A stretch of DNA of 64,000 nt. Origin: Panaeolus papilionaceus (Eukaryota; Basidiomycota; Agaricomycetes; Agaricales). Of this stretch, positions 35,475-48,164 are shown in pieces. A program made the translations under genes and the position numbers. Under the pieces are notes generated by a model, which did not search any database, was not told the DNA's origin, and saw only the letters and a program-made list of their open reading frames with translations. How positions within the stretch are numbered: position 1 is the first letter of the stretch; every line of letters begins with the position of its first letter. Location: the NCBI GenBank assembly GCA_015501605.1, contig JADNRZ010000026.1, forward strand, positions 124,001-188,000. Reading direction: 5' to 3'.

Positions 35475-35564
35475 TATAAGTGTCTTTGCGCTCTGGTGGT
35501 ACTGGAGAGTAAGACGTTTTGAGAGCGGAAGAAATGAAAGCACAGTCATTCCTAAAAAAAACTT

Positions 35565-35641
35565 TCCGATACGGGGAATCGAACCCCGAGCTACCGCGTT
35601 CTGATGAAAGGCGGTAATGTTAGCCGTTACACCATATCGGA
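35565..35641 (-). tRNA. tRNA-Glu(UUC) with 6-nt intron
   Basis: A 77-nt gene, 90 nt upstream of the CUC isoacceptor on the same strand. Acceptor TCCGATA/TATCGGA, anticodon stem TACCGC/GCGGTA, anticodon UUC, and a 13-nt loop that implies a very short 6-nt intron after A37. T arm intact; T7 run downstream on minus. Confidence 0.9.
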
Positions 35642-35827
35642 TTATTAAACGAGCTCGCCTCGTGCCTACACGTTGGGCCTAATACCATATCTATTCGCGG
35701 CATTGAACGCAACTTTTCAAATACCAATTACTATTGTCCTCATCCACTCCTTTCGAGATCAGTCGGATGGAAAAGTGGTGTACCATACGATAGCACGCAT
35801 CAAGTACCTAGGTAAATTGTTCAATAA

Positions 35828-38800
35828 CTACAACAAAATCACAAGCGAGTCCCCAGGTTTCACAGCTGCACCCTCTCTGACATCAGGCCCGAATCCATTT
35901 ACAGTTTTACCAATGTTCTGTTCCCCAGGAACGACTGGAATTTCCGTCTTCATGGCTTCCAAGATTATCAAGGGTCCGCTATCGGCTGTAATGACATCTC
36001 CGACTTGACATTTGATTTTCCAAATGGACGCATGAAGAGACGATTTCACGGTGTACACATTCCCTGAGTCTGTGAGTTGAAGAAGAGTTCTCATCAGATA
36101 GATCCTTTTTGCATTGTATGAAACCGGGACTTGCCATCAGCGTTGACAATGGCAGCGGGGTTCCTGGCTGCGGCTCGTTTACTTTCTTCCCATTCGCGAA
36201 GCAGCACATTCTCCCTGCAACATCGGTCTTCAATTTTGGGGTCTAGAATAATTAATAGTACCGACCTTGCTTCCTCCTGTTGCATAGCCAGGGCTTGGGC
36301 TTGACGGTAATCGCGCACTTCAGCTTGAATTGAGTGGACGAACTCTGCGTGATCACGCATAGAAAACGTAACGGATTCAATCTGGTGAAGACAACTCTCA
36401 GAAAGGCGAGACTTATGGCGATCTCGGGGAAAGAGATGAACCTCGAAGTGGTATTGGCCTGCATCAAAATCCTTCAAATGTTGGACATATTCTTCCTCCG
36501 TGACAGGGTTAAAATGGATCTGCAATACAAAATATATGATTTTCGAAACAGAGCGATAAGGCCAAAATAGTACCTGGTCAAAAGACTGAAGTAGCCACGG
36601 TTTTATCATATCAAAGTTCTCTCCTCTTCCCCATGTTTGCCATGTCGGTAGAGTTCGCCCGTACAACTGATATCCTCCCGGGGATTCTATGGGATAAATT
36701 GCTGCAACTGGACCAGCGATGCCAATTGCACCCTGAAGCTCTCAGTGTCACATAGTTTGAACCATGTCCGCTAGAAAGACTTACTCGAGGTGTGTATGTC
36801 CGCGAAGGATTCATCTTTTGCCCGATCAGACGACACCGAGGATCAATCTACGGGATAGGTCAGCGGCGAGGTTGACCCTTCGTAGCAAAAGGACCTACAG
36901 GGATCAGGAATGGGCATGCCAGGTAGAAGCCAACACCTAGAACAAGCTTTGAAGGAAGTTAGCATGTGCAAAAACCAAACCGCATATAAGGGCAAAACAT
37001 ACCCAGTCACTCTCGACCAACTTCTGAAGAGCAGTCGCAGCGTCCTTCAATCCATTATTCATTGCGAGATACTCGATGTTACTGGGAAGATAGACACCCT
37101 TGTTCCTGATGGTTTTCATGTAGCGTTCTAAAGCTTCCCTATTCCAGCGATCATCTAACACTATGGGGAAAGTAATCTTCCTTCCGGGGAAATTTAGAGA
37201 GGAAGAGTCGCCAACAATACTAGATTCAAGCTTGACCAAGTGGTCCAAAAATTTAGTTTGGTTGATGGAAAGAGGATCGTAGTGACACTACAGAACTATA
37301 AGTGGGCAAGTCATTGAAATTGTTAGCATAAACTATACCAGAATTGAACGGACGCAAGGGCACGTCATGCCGAACCCAGGGGTGAGTTTGCTTGACGATT
37401 CAACGAGACCTTGAAAGGCATGTATCCTGGCTCGGACGAAAATGTCCAACACCATTGGCCCAAATTCAACGAGAATCGCTGCGTCGCCAGCCTAAAATAT
37501 TTGACGTTCAGAATGACTGTAAAAGTCGATAATAAGGATGCAAGAACGTACCTGTCTGAAAGTGGCGGGAATGGTTTTGTCTTTGGACACAGGGGTTTTT
37601 CGCAAAACAGGGCTTTCATCCACATCCTCAAGTGACACATTGATTGGATCAACTGAACTCGGGGCATCCGACCCATTCTTAATAAAGTACGCTACTCGAT
37701 CCAGCCAATGGTTCTTAATAGTCAACAAACTTTGAGATTGCTCCCAAGTTATGCGTCGGAATTGTACAGTGCTTGCAGGGGAGAGTTGGCCAAGCTTCCA
37801 CCTACGAAACAAGATGGGCGTTACAATCAAAAAACAAAATGAAAAATGAGTTACTATTACCTTTCAGCAATTGAAACAGTGCACATGCACAGATATCCAC
37901 CCATATCAGGACCTTCATTGGTCAAAATAACTGGCGTATCTCCGTTGACGTTGATTGTCCCAGGGGCATAACCGTTATCGAGGATATTGCTTGGGTGCGA
38001 CCCACCTTCACCTCCATTCTCTCTAGCCCAGCCTATCTTGCTATCAGATCCAGGCCTTTCCAAGCGGACGCCCATTCTGTTGCTGGAAGCACTGATCGTC
38101 CATGGCTTTGTGTAGAAGTCTTGAATTCCTTGAGGTGTGATATACTCCTCGTCACCATGAGGACCTGGTAGGACGTGAACGACCCATTGCTCTGGATACG
38201 TCGGAATGAGTGGCCTTGGAAGGGCGACAGGACCCTCGTTTAGTCGAGGCCCACAGTTGCCCAGTTGTATGTAATCACCAGCGATTAGAGAACGACCCTA
38301 TGTTGGGATGTCATTAATGTCGATAACAAGCTTAACTTGTGGACGAATGTACCTGGTATCCTCCCAAGCCCATGGACGTCGACTTAGACCCAAGGTAGGG
38401 AGGAATGTTAGGGAATCCTCCTCGGACGCAGATGTAAGCTCTAAACCCAGCGGCGCTCTTAGGGGCAGAAGTCGTGGCCAGACTCAGAATACCATTCGCA
38501 GGGACAAGGAGTTTAGTCCAAGTAATCACTCGGTGACCATCCAAGACAACTTCCACCTCCTTCCCCGTCACAGCGACGACTGTAGCCACAACGAATTGGA
38601 AAGAGCATCCAACTCCAGGCACAACAACGACTTCCAAGCCTTCTGTGCCTTTGGGGTTGCCGACAAGGAGATTTCCTACGGAAAATGCGAGGTCATCCAT
38701 AGGCCCGCTGCGAGGAACACCAAAGCCGATTGTGCGACCAGGCAAGTCTTGCACGCTGATATCAATTCCGGATGAGATGACTTTCATCGCACTGTATATA

Positions 38801-40648
38801 GAGGAGGATTTAGTGAATTAGCCTCGATGAGTATTGTGTCACCTACCAGGGTATGTATTCAAACGATTTTAAGAAGTTCGTACATGTCTGACCTGGGCCG
38901 AAGAGAGGGTCCTTTGCAATTTGTTGCGCGAGTTCAATGTTATTGGGTGGACCCAAAACTTTGTATATCTCCAAAGCTTCAGCCATTCTCTTTATTGCCT
39001 GAGATCTTGATGCACCAGTTACGATCAACTTTGTGAGCAAGGGGTCGAAGTATGGTGTAACAGCTGTCCCAGTAGACACCTAATGAATATTACCTGAGAA
39101 AATGAACAAGAAGACACAAAAAGTAGAGTTTACTGACCCAGCTGTCCAGCCGCAACCATGAGGGCAAAGGGTCAGGCACCTGGACGAGTTGAAGTACGCC
39201 AGGCGACGGCGCAAAATCGCTCGCTGGGTTTTCCGCATATACACGGACTTCAATTGCATGAGCGTTTCCACGCTGAGCAGCTCTCTGATGCATCTGCGCA
39301 TATGTTTCTTGCTCCAGTGCTTCAGGCTGTAGGGTCTCGCATGCCTGTTGGATCATGAGTTCAACCATATCCAGTCCCTCATGAATTTGCTCGGTGATCG
39401 TATGTTCCACCTATCAAGGGAGATGTGTAAGGGGCATATTGGGTGCTTTAGGATATGTGTCACACTACCTGAATGCGAGTATTCATCTCAAGAAAATAAA
39501 ACTCGGCCGTAGCATCGTCAACAAGAAACTCAATTGTACCTGTAGTTGTGGACCATTATCAGCTTATCAGCTTGAACATCATCATTGGGACTAGAACATA
39601 CCTGCTGAGCCGTATTTGAGGAAACGTGCGAGATCAACAGCAGCCTCGCATATACGCTCACGAAGTCCTAAAGTCGCGAATCAGCGAAAAGGCACAAGCA
39701 GCTGAATTTTTTTCAAAATACCTGGATGCGCCTCACAAAACGGACTCGGCGTTTCCTCAATCAACTTCTGATTTCTCCTCTGAATACTGCACTCCCTTTC
39801 GCGGATATGAACAGCATTCCCACTCCCGTCTCCAAAAATCTATCACGAGCACGTCAGATATATTTATATCAATTCAATGGACGAAAAAAGCCATACCTGC
39901 ACCTCCACATGTCGAACCTGAGAAACATACTTTTCCAGAAACACGCCGTCATCGTTAAATAAAGTCTGCCAAAATTAAAAGATAAGAGAGATAATGAGCA
40001 CCGGTGAGCAATGTAACCGAGCGAAACGAACAGAAATATCCAACGAAAACCTACCTTACATCGCGCACGAAGAGGTCCCAATTTTTCCCTCAACTCGCTT
40101 TCATCCTCACAAACCGCCATTCCCATTCCTCCCCCTCCTGACGTCGCTTTCAACAAAATAGGAAACCCACACCGCTTCGCCACTTCAACACACTCGTCTT
40201 CATCATCATTAAGCAAGCCCTGCGAGCCAGGAACAACAGCAAGACCCGCTTGTTGTGCGATCCGCCTCGCTTCATGTTTACTTCCCATAGCACGTATGTT
40301 ATCAGGTGAAGGTCCGACCCATTTTATCCCAGCACCTACAACGAGCTCTGCAAAGTCTGCGTTCTCTGATAAAAACCCGTACCCTGGATGAACCAGCGTG
40401 ACGTTATGGGCTTTGCAGATATCGAGAATCCGCTCTGGGGAGAGGTATACATATGCCTCTGTTACATCCTTCGTCGAGTCAAGAACTGTGACTTCGACGG
40501 ATTCATCGGCTAATGAGACATGTGGGGCTAGTGCGTCGGTGGGCGTATAAATGGCAAGAACCGGAAGTTTGAGCCTTTTCGCAGTTTGGATAATGCGCAC
40601 AGCGATTTCGCCGCGGTTGGCGACGAGGAGTTTGTGGTGGTCGTACAT
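35828..40648 (-). CDS. biotin carboxylase-KipA/KipI-BCCP fusion (urea carboxylase-like)
   Basis: Nineteen exons give 1257 residues: 40055-40648, 39897-39965, 39722-39839, 39602-39667, 39469-39539, 39138-39410, 38847-39079, 38353-38791, 37861-38297, 37552-37801, 37339-37491, 37003-37287, 36899-36946, 36785-36847, 36574-36732, 36442-36519, 36266-36381, 36135-36214, 35828-36069. Domains: biotin carboxylase 1 to about 455 ([13 protein letters not shown] 7-19, [12 protein letters not shown] loop GGGGMGM 171-177, MNTRIQVEH about 301-309); KipA/PxpC-like (AHS2) from about 477 ([27 protein letters not shown]); KipI/PxpB-like (AHS1) from about 851 ([30 protein letters not shown]); BCCP with EAMKTE, biotinyl-Lys about 1218. 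This is the urea carboxylase architecture without the amidase half of yeast Dur1,2. The adjacent LamB/YcsF gene suggests a lactam or 5-oxoproline type substrate rather than urea. The last intron uses a GC donor; intron 16 has a weak GTTCAT donor. Confidence 0.94.
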
Positions 40649-40942
40649 GCTGAGATTCCAAACGATGTGAGAGGTGATGTGCTTGTCCTACCAGAGATGG
40701 ATAAAAAAGGACTATGATGAGAGGCAGAATAGAGTTGATGATAGATGGGTAGCCAAGTCTTGTTATAGAACACCACACATGTGGTTTCCGTCTATTTCGT
40801 CACGAGAGACTGATTGCTCGTGCTTGTCTTGGGAAGTGGAGAAATAGCGCTGTCTTAGTGAGAACGAGACGGGGCGGCCTGTCATGAGACCATGGCCTTG
40901 TCATTCTAATACACATACAGTTATCCGGATTTGAAGGTTACA

Positions 40943-42267
40943 TCAATTGATCGGTAGCTTATTATTGCTGTCATCCACAAGTTGCTTTACCAACTTCGCG
41001 ATAGGAACGGCATCCTAAGAGTCAATAAGCTCGTCTGAATAAATCCCCTTCGAAAGAAGAACACTTACAGGCGTATCAGAATGGCAGCAAATCGACACTT
41101 CATTCACATTCGTCCCTAATGGGAGGTATGTCCCAGCCACAGTGGTCACTTGGCGCTCGTTCAACAACCTCATGACCTGAATAAACCAACAAGATATCAG
41201 AATCGCGCGTCATAAGTATCGAGGTGGAGACGTACCCTTTCTCGGACTGTTGGTAACGGAATCGGATCGTGTTTTCTGCCACGTTTTCAATAATGAAGGA
41301 CGAAAAACTGTACGGCCAAATTACATACTTCGTGATCAAAAGCTTCCCTTCAGGGCTGTACTCAAGGTCAGCAAACCACTCTATAAATCCCAACAGAGCG
41401 ATTGTGAGCTAAATGAGACCACGACCACAAGCTAACTACACACACCTGGGATAAATCTAACCCCGGCCTCTTCAGCAGCCTGCTGATGTGCCGTCCCCGC
41501 CAACCCAATCAACGCAATATCCTTGTTACCCTCCTTCTTGCAAAACAATTGAACCACCTCTACAATCGCTTTAGAAAGAGGCAAAGATCGTGAACTTTGA
41601 CCATAAATGGCGCCGTGCGGTTTTATCTATGTCGAAGGCTCATTCAGTGGGTGATGGAATGTACGAAGGCGGATGCAAACATACGTGATTGAGCTTCAGA
41701 TCGTGTACATTCAAAAAACCACATAACGCCCCTACTTGATAAATGAAGCAATTCTTTAGTTCCTCCTGCAGAATAAGAACCGGTATCAGAATCTCTGAAA
41801 GTTACGCAAGCCGTAAAGATTAACGCACAGGTTCAATAGCCATTTCCCTCCGTCCAAAACCTTGCAGATCAGGCAGCGAAGGATGAGCACCAACAAGCAC
41901 ACTATGTTGCTTCGCAAGTCCGACTGTCTTGTTCATAACGTTGAAGTCCCTAAAGTCCCATTTCACAAGGTCAGCGACGATAAGATTGGGTCAAGTTGGG
42001 TTTAGAACGTACGACGCGTGAAACCCACAAGCGACATTGGCGAGGTGAATATGCTGCATAAGCGCTTCATCGTCTCCCTGCACAACTTGAAATCAGATTT
42101 TGATCTTCCTCTGGCGATGTGAAGCACAAGAAGTACCAGCACATAGAGCGAAAACCCCTAAGGCGTCCACATTAGTCGGTGTTAGGACTCCAATGTTGAA
42201 CGCAAGCTACCTCTCCCATATCGCAATTCACAGTCGCGCGAAGCGGTTTAGCAGAGGTGCTGAGCAT
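40943..42267 (-). CDS. LamB/YcsF family protein (5-oxoprolinase subunit A-like, PxpA)
   Basis: Ten exons chain to 265 residues: 42211-42267, 42137-42157, 42013-42077, 41829-41949, 41685-41765, 41446-41626, 41329-41380, 41236-41275, 41069-41176, 40943-41014. Family signatures appear in order: [40 protein letters not shown] (68-82), IKPHGAIYG (116-124), [26 protein letters not shown] and [12 protein letters not shown]. Length matches the bacterial family of about 250 residues. In bacteria PxpA works with PxpB and PxpC (KipI/KipA) to open 5-oxoproline with ATP. In Aspergillus nidulans, LamB, founder of the family, is needed to use 2-pyrrolidinone. The stop codon is 294 nt upstream of the start of the BC-KipA-KipI-BCCP gene on the same strand, so the partner domains lie next door. 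Exon 8 is only 40 nt. Confidence 0.93.
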
Positions 42268-42640
42268 GGTAATGTATGGGTACGCTGTTGAGAGACGATG
42301 TGAAAGTGGATTTGAGTGTGAGTAATAGTGAAGCAAGGAGCACAGTTAAACTAAATTGGGGTCAAGTGATGAGATGATGATTCTATTTCAGGATGGAATA
42401 TGTGGTTTGAGAAATATCGCATAATGAAGTCATGTGCTGAATTTTGCATAGACCACACGTAGTTCTTGTATGATAGGAAGTTGGAGTAATGCGAGTCATG
42501 CCAAGCACCGGTAAAATGAACTCTTGTTTTGGGCAGCGCGTTAAATAAAGCTAGCACACATATAATCTGAAGAAGAAACGGTTTAAAGGGGAAAAGGCTG
42601 AAAAACAGGAAAGAATCGGTAGAAAGACGAAGACAAAATA
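42268..42640. other. promoter side of the PxpA-like gene
   Basis: Upstream region of the LamB/YcsF-like gene, ending where the repeat array begins. No other gene supported. Confidence 0.45.
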
Positions 42641-44390
42641 AGAGTTCAGGCGAACACCGGGGGGCTAAAGTCAAAGAACGAGACACGGAGAACAATAGAG
42701 ATGTTGAAGAGCGGAAGGAATGACTGCTGTACAATGTACAGCCAAGTCGCTCATATCCGCCCAGAAATCTTTTGCGTATCTCGCTCTCACCACCCTCCCC
42801 GTTTCGTCGCAAGAACAGGACAAGAAGTGTTAATAAGACAACAAGAACAGCATCGAATGGACGTGGACCTCAGCATTGAGAACATTGATTCAGAAAGCCA
42901 GCCTGAAGCGTTGCACAAGGACAAGTGAGAAGACAAAGGAACACGTTCGCTTGCCCTTCTATCAACCCATCCATGAAATACCTATCCCAGCTCGCTTTCG
43001 TGTTGCCTCGTGTGTCAGAGTGTCCAGTAGAAAAAAATGAGAAATGTAAAAGAAAAGGGGATAAACGGAGCGGAGAATGTTGACAGGAAAACAGAGGACG
43101 AAGATACCGAGGGCATGTTCAAAGCAGAGATGGGGGTACCACGAAATCCAGCATTGTCCATCTCAGTCACTCGCTTGTGTATGTTCACCGTAACCCATTC
43201 TGGTGGTGCTTCCTCCATTTCTTCGAGATGAAATATGAGAATGAAGCGACAGGAAGAGAACATCAAGCATGCTATGTATGCGAAAGGACGACAACAGACA
43301 AAAGCCAAGCTATAACAATAGCTCGCCATTCTGCGTGTCCAAACATATCTCGCATCGCGTGTTCATATACTCCCTCATCATCTCCAAATTCCAGGGTAGA
43401 AAAGGAGAGGGGAAGAATAGTGAAAATATACTGTAAAACAGGAGATCAATATCAGAAAGTACAGGGCACAAGCAGACTCGAGTCAAGCTAAACAAATAGC
43501 TCGCTCTGCTGTCCCACCCATATGCCAAGCCGTGTTCCCGTCTTCCTGATCGCCTCCAGTACACATATAAAGATAAGAAAAGTTGTGAAAAAAAAACGAT
43601 TTTGGAGGGCCAAATCAGAGAACGCTCATGAAGACATGCTCTTAGATGACACGATCAGATTCAGATCAAACTACAACGATAGCACACCCTCTGCGTGTCC
43701 AAGCATGTCTCGTATGTCTCGTGTCGCGTTCTCGTGGCGGTGGCGACTCCCTGACGTCCCCGATGTCCGGAAGACATCGGAAAACGGAAGGAGAGGAACC
43801 GAAAATAAAAGGAAAAAGTCCAAGTTTCACAGATAAAAAAGAGTGACAATTTTAAACAAAAAGGACAACGATAATAACGGATAGTCAAGTCAAAGAACGA
43901 TCAAAAACCTTTCTTAGTGACGGGGAGCAGGTAGCCAACCCAAGAGAAGGGATAATTGATAGTGCTTAGTGCATTTTCAAAGTTTCGTTCTCGTATGCGG
44001 TTATCGTATGCCTTGCCCCCGTATCGTTTCAGATAGAAAAGATAAAAAAGATGAAGGAGAACCATCTCCAAGGGATGAAAGTGGAAGAAAGGAGACTGGA
44101 AGAGCACCATCCAACATAAAGCAAACCAGACGACACGATTGAGCTAAACATAAGGACAATCACAGAGTTATGAAGAGCTGCTAAGATATCCAGCTTCGGC
44201 TTGCCTCGACGTTCTACGGAAGAACACCATCTGTTCTCTGGTTCCATCATAGCGAGCATCCTGGTTTGTGCATGAGGAGAGAGTTTGATAACGAATTCAT
44301 GATGGTGGTTGGCGACAGAGTTGAAACCACAGTGACAGTGGCTGGTGGGCTCAGGACCCTGACTGAGCGTGACGAATTTAAGTAATCACC

Positions 44391-44419
44391 CACGTGGGCA
44401 GACGCGTCGCGTCGCGCCA
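44391..44419 (-). repeat. CACGTG + ACGCGT(CGCG) box, copy 1
   Basis: CACGTG followed eight bases later by ACGCGTCGCGTCGCG. One of five copies of this box in the repeat region; minus orientation like the surrounding array. Confidence 0.65.
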
Positions 44420-44481
44420 CCAAAGCAATTCTAACTGATTTAGGGGTAGATAGGCTGAATTCAAGTGATATTTCGTAAGAG

Positions 44482-45149
44482 GTAGTTACAAGGTTACAAC
44501 ATCAGCAAAGTGTCAATTTTCTTTCGGGTCTTTCGATCGCTTTCGACTGCTTTCAAGCTTTCGGAAAGCTCGAAAGCTCGAAAGCAGTCGAAAGCTCGAA
44601 AGCCAACTTTTTCATTAAATAAAATTTATTTTCTAGCCTACCACTAGACTACTAAGTTACAAAAATGTGTGTTTCAAGCCCACAGACCTAATCTGTAAGA
44701 AGTTTAGGTGGTAAGAGAGAGACCACATCGCACGTTGGTGAGCCGTCATCATCAAACTCAGGTCAAGAATGGAGAAGGAAGTTGACGTTCTCTATTTGGA
44801 GAGGTAACTTGTCCATCTCCCAAAGCCCCGTGAAGTGTCGTTGAACGCTGGAAGGAACCCGCATAATCACATTTAATGTACTCTCCCCCAATATAGACTT
44901 AGATAATATTATTTTAATTAACTTCCCGTACGACTTTCGGTACTTTCGACACTTTCGGTACTTTCTGCATGTTGATTTTGGTCTCGCTTTCGGCGAAAAG
45001 TATACCTGGCTTTCGAGGTTATGTACTTTCCATGTTTTCGAACAGCTTTCGGCAGCTTTCAACAGCTTTCAACAGCTTTCAAGTGCTTTCAATGCTATGG
45101 AAAGACCTGGAAAGTTTTTTGACGGTTTACTGATGAAGGTTACATGTAG
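44482..45149. mobile_element. inverted-repeat element with CTTTCG subterminal repeats
   Basis: Left sequence CATCAGCAAAGTGTCAA...CTTTCGGGTCTTTC and the reverse complement of the right end CATCAGTAAACCGTCAA...CTTTCCAGGTCTTTC align as degenerate terminal inverted repeats. Both ends carry many CTTTCG/CTTTCA units (44519-44605 and 44935-45090), the left set also folding into a long hairpin. The AT-rich middle has no transposase frame. Element ends and target duplication are uncertain because the TIRs are diverged. It interrupts the repeat array. Confidence 0.6.
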
Positions 45150-48100
45150 TATATTGTACGAGAATCTTATCTCGAGTCTAGCAGGACCGGAAGGAGCAAT
45201 ATCGTCGCCTTCATTTCTGGTAGGACTCCAGTGGAGAAAAGGAAAGAAAGAGAAAAAAAAACCAAGAAAAAGGGACAAAATGAATTAACAAAATCATACT
45301 GAATGATACTTGCGAAGGATCCCCCGAAAACGAGATTCAGTCACCATGGACGAACGGCGAGGAAGAATGACCAACTAAAGTCTAAATGGCCACTCGTGTC
45401 CCTTCACTGGATGTCCCCGTGTGCATCTCGTTCTCAGCGAGCTCTCATATTCATCCAAAAGCCAAGAAAAGGGTAGAAGAGAGAGCATCATTGGATTGAA
45501 AATGGACACGAATGAGGAAAGTGATCATCTCCTGGTCTACCTGTGTCTAATGAAGCACTAAAAACAGAAGAAAACCGGAGGGGGGAAAAGGGCATGAGCA
45601 TTAGGACGATAAACATTGCAGAAAAAGGACGATATCTCCACGATACGACCAAAGATATAGGGAACAATTCGAGGAGGATATCAGGAAATCCAAATCAGAG
45701 AACGAGTGTGGAATCGTCGGAAGAGGACAGTAACAGACTCAAGCCAGCTACTTAGAAAGCCAACGCGTCTGCTCCATGTCCAGCCATATCTAACCACCCG
45801 TTCTCGTGGTGGTTCCTTATCATTTCCAATCGTCAAGGAGGAAAGGAAAACAAGAGAAGACACATATTGTCAAAAGGTCGGCGTACCATGGATGACAATA
45901 TGAATAGCAAGACCCAGAGAACGATCTACTTCGCGCACATTCTATCAAGGACAAAAAGGGGCTATGACAATACCTCGCTCATCCGCGCGTCCAGGTGCGA
46001 CCGTTGCAAAAGAGAAAAGAAACATGGAGAAATAACACCCCGAAGCCAAAATCACAGAACATGAATCGAGAAAAACATTTATTCTAGACACCGTAACAAA
46101 TTCAACCCACCTATAAACATAAAGTCCCTTTGCTAATCTGCGTGTCAACGTGCATCCCCGATTCCTGTTCTTTTATGGCTTATCGTCTTCAGAACGATTA
46201 AAGACTGAAGGAAGAAATCAAAAGAAAGGGTGAAGGAGAAGGATAAGACTCGGAGAGCCAAAACCAGAGAACGCCAAAGGGGGTACGGAACAGAACAGTG
46301 AAAGACCCAGTCAGGCAACAGCCACACAGCCTGGCATTGCATTCTCGCGTGCTTCTCTTCCCGAATGTGTCATCCCCAACTAACACGACCAAAAAAAAAA
46401 AAAGGAACAAAAAGGAGTAGTAAAATGGGTCCAGTGAGCGAGACATGAAACCCAGGGTAGAAGAACATGAAAACTGAAACACACCTGAACAGGACCGTAA
46501 GAGAGTCGAGCGAGCTACAAAGCTCTCTGATTCTTGTCCTACTTCCATGTGTGTATATTCTCGAATCGTGTTCTTGAATAGCTCTTATCATCTGCAAAAC
46601 AACCAAAGATGAAGGGATAAATCATGGAGAAGAAACAACAAATTAAAGAATAAGACCCAGAACGCCAAAGTCGGAGAACGCGAGCGTATCCACTCCAATG
46701 GACAATGACAGGACAAGACCCAATTGAGCAAAAAAGCGCAACGCGCGGAAAGAACGACTAACTAAAGGTGCACCGCAAAGTTGCTCATATCTCGCCTGTT
46801 GACCTCGTCCAGGCCTCATCCTCGTAGTGTTGCCCATCTCATCGTACGACCACAATAAAAATAATAAAATAAAAAAGACGGAACACCGACAAATCGATAA
46901 AAACCAAACAACAAGAGCATCAAATCAGAAAGCTCTCCAAACACGGCTCCAAAAAGACAAATGAGAAGACGAGGCTACAATTTAGCTCTCCACTCCATCA
47001 CTTATCCATAGTATTAGATGGCCTGGGCCTGGGTCGCTTTCGTGTTTCGTCTCGTTGGTCGCAAGCATTTTCAATGCAGAGCAAGAAAATCGACACAAGG
47101 ACACACGAAAAAAAGAGGATTAAGATAAGAACGATCACAGAGAGTCAAAATTAGAGAACATAACACATGCGTGCATACAGTGTGAGGACAGTGACAGACA
47201 CAGGCAAGCTTTAGAAAGCCAAGTTGTCTGTTATACATCCAGATGCGCACCGTGTCGCGTTCTCGTAGGGCCCCTGTTCGTGCCCAAAAAAAAAAGAAAA
47301 GGATGACGATAGAACAAGAACATGTGAAAAAAGAGAAGAGAGAAAAGAGAACGATGACACCCAGAGGTCAAATCAGAGAACACGATGGGATGATGAAGAG
47401 AACCGTGGCAGAGTCCACTGGCAAACCACAATTGCCCATGAGCGCATTTGTTACACGTCCATGCAGCCCGATCCAACGTTCTCGTGTGAGTTATCGTGTC
47501 GTCTCCGAAGCACTTCAAAGTAGAGAAGAGAAAAAAAGGACAAAAATATAAATGGAAAAAACGAAGAAAAGGAAAGAGCGACTAACAACCCCAGAAGCCA
47601 AAATCGGAGAAAGCCACAGGAAATCCAGAGAGCACGACATAAGCAACCTAAGCTATATGCGTAGCTTCAGGACAATGACGCCACTGACTCTGCCCTAGCC
47701 AAGCATCATGAATCTCTGAAACCCCTTCTCATATGCCTTGCTTTCGTTGTCGTATCCAAAACTGATAGGCAGAAAGGGGGAGAGAGGGAGAGAGATAGAA
47801 ACATAGAAAACACCGGCAGCAACACCAATACTTGACACACTCACAAAACAATTCAATCAGAGAACAGATCGCTTATTTAACACACAGGAAACGCAAAGAG
47901 CGGGAAGCGACAAGTCAACACACGAAGGGTGAATCGCAACGCCCTAGAACGTATCCGATGCAAGCAAGCAGGCTCCGTTCTCGTGTGGTTTTTCGTGTGG
48001 TGTAGCGTGGTGTGCTGAAAAAAGCGGCCAAAAACAGAAAGAAGAGAGAAGAGGAAAAGGGTTGAGGAACGGGACAAAGAGAGCAAAAAAGAACGATTCG

Positions 48101-48164
48101 GTGCCTTTTTAGGTGTAGTGGCAGCAAAAAGGCAAGAAATAAAAATGGGTTGGGTTATGTTATC

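Larger units (their letters stand above)
42640..48100 (-). repeat. left array of about 220-bp dispersed tandem repeats
   Basis: Degenerate units recur about every 212-254 nt. A marker (CAGAGAACG or close variants after CCAAAATC) occurs near 43614, 45696, 45915, 46053, 46265, 46672, 47152, 47374, 47605 and 47858. Units also carry GGACAGTGACAGACTCAAGC, a GTCTGTTNTACATCCA segment and a GTCGCGTTCTCGTGG segment. All are in minus orientation relative to the arrays in and after the DUF262 gene. Long open frames on both strands are artefacts of these CT/GA-rich units. The array continues past the 44.5-45.1 kb inverted-repeat element. Confidence 0.8.

Noticed and set aside
42640..48100. Long GA/CT-rich frames in the left array as genes
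   Set aside because: They repeat with the satellite period and change frame between units.
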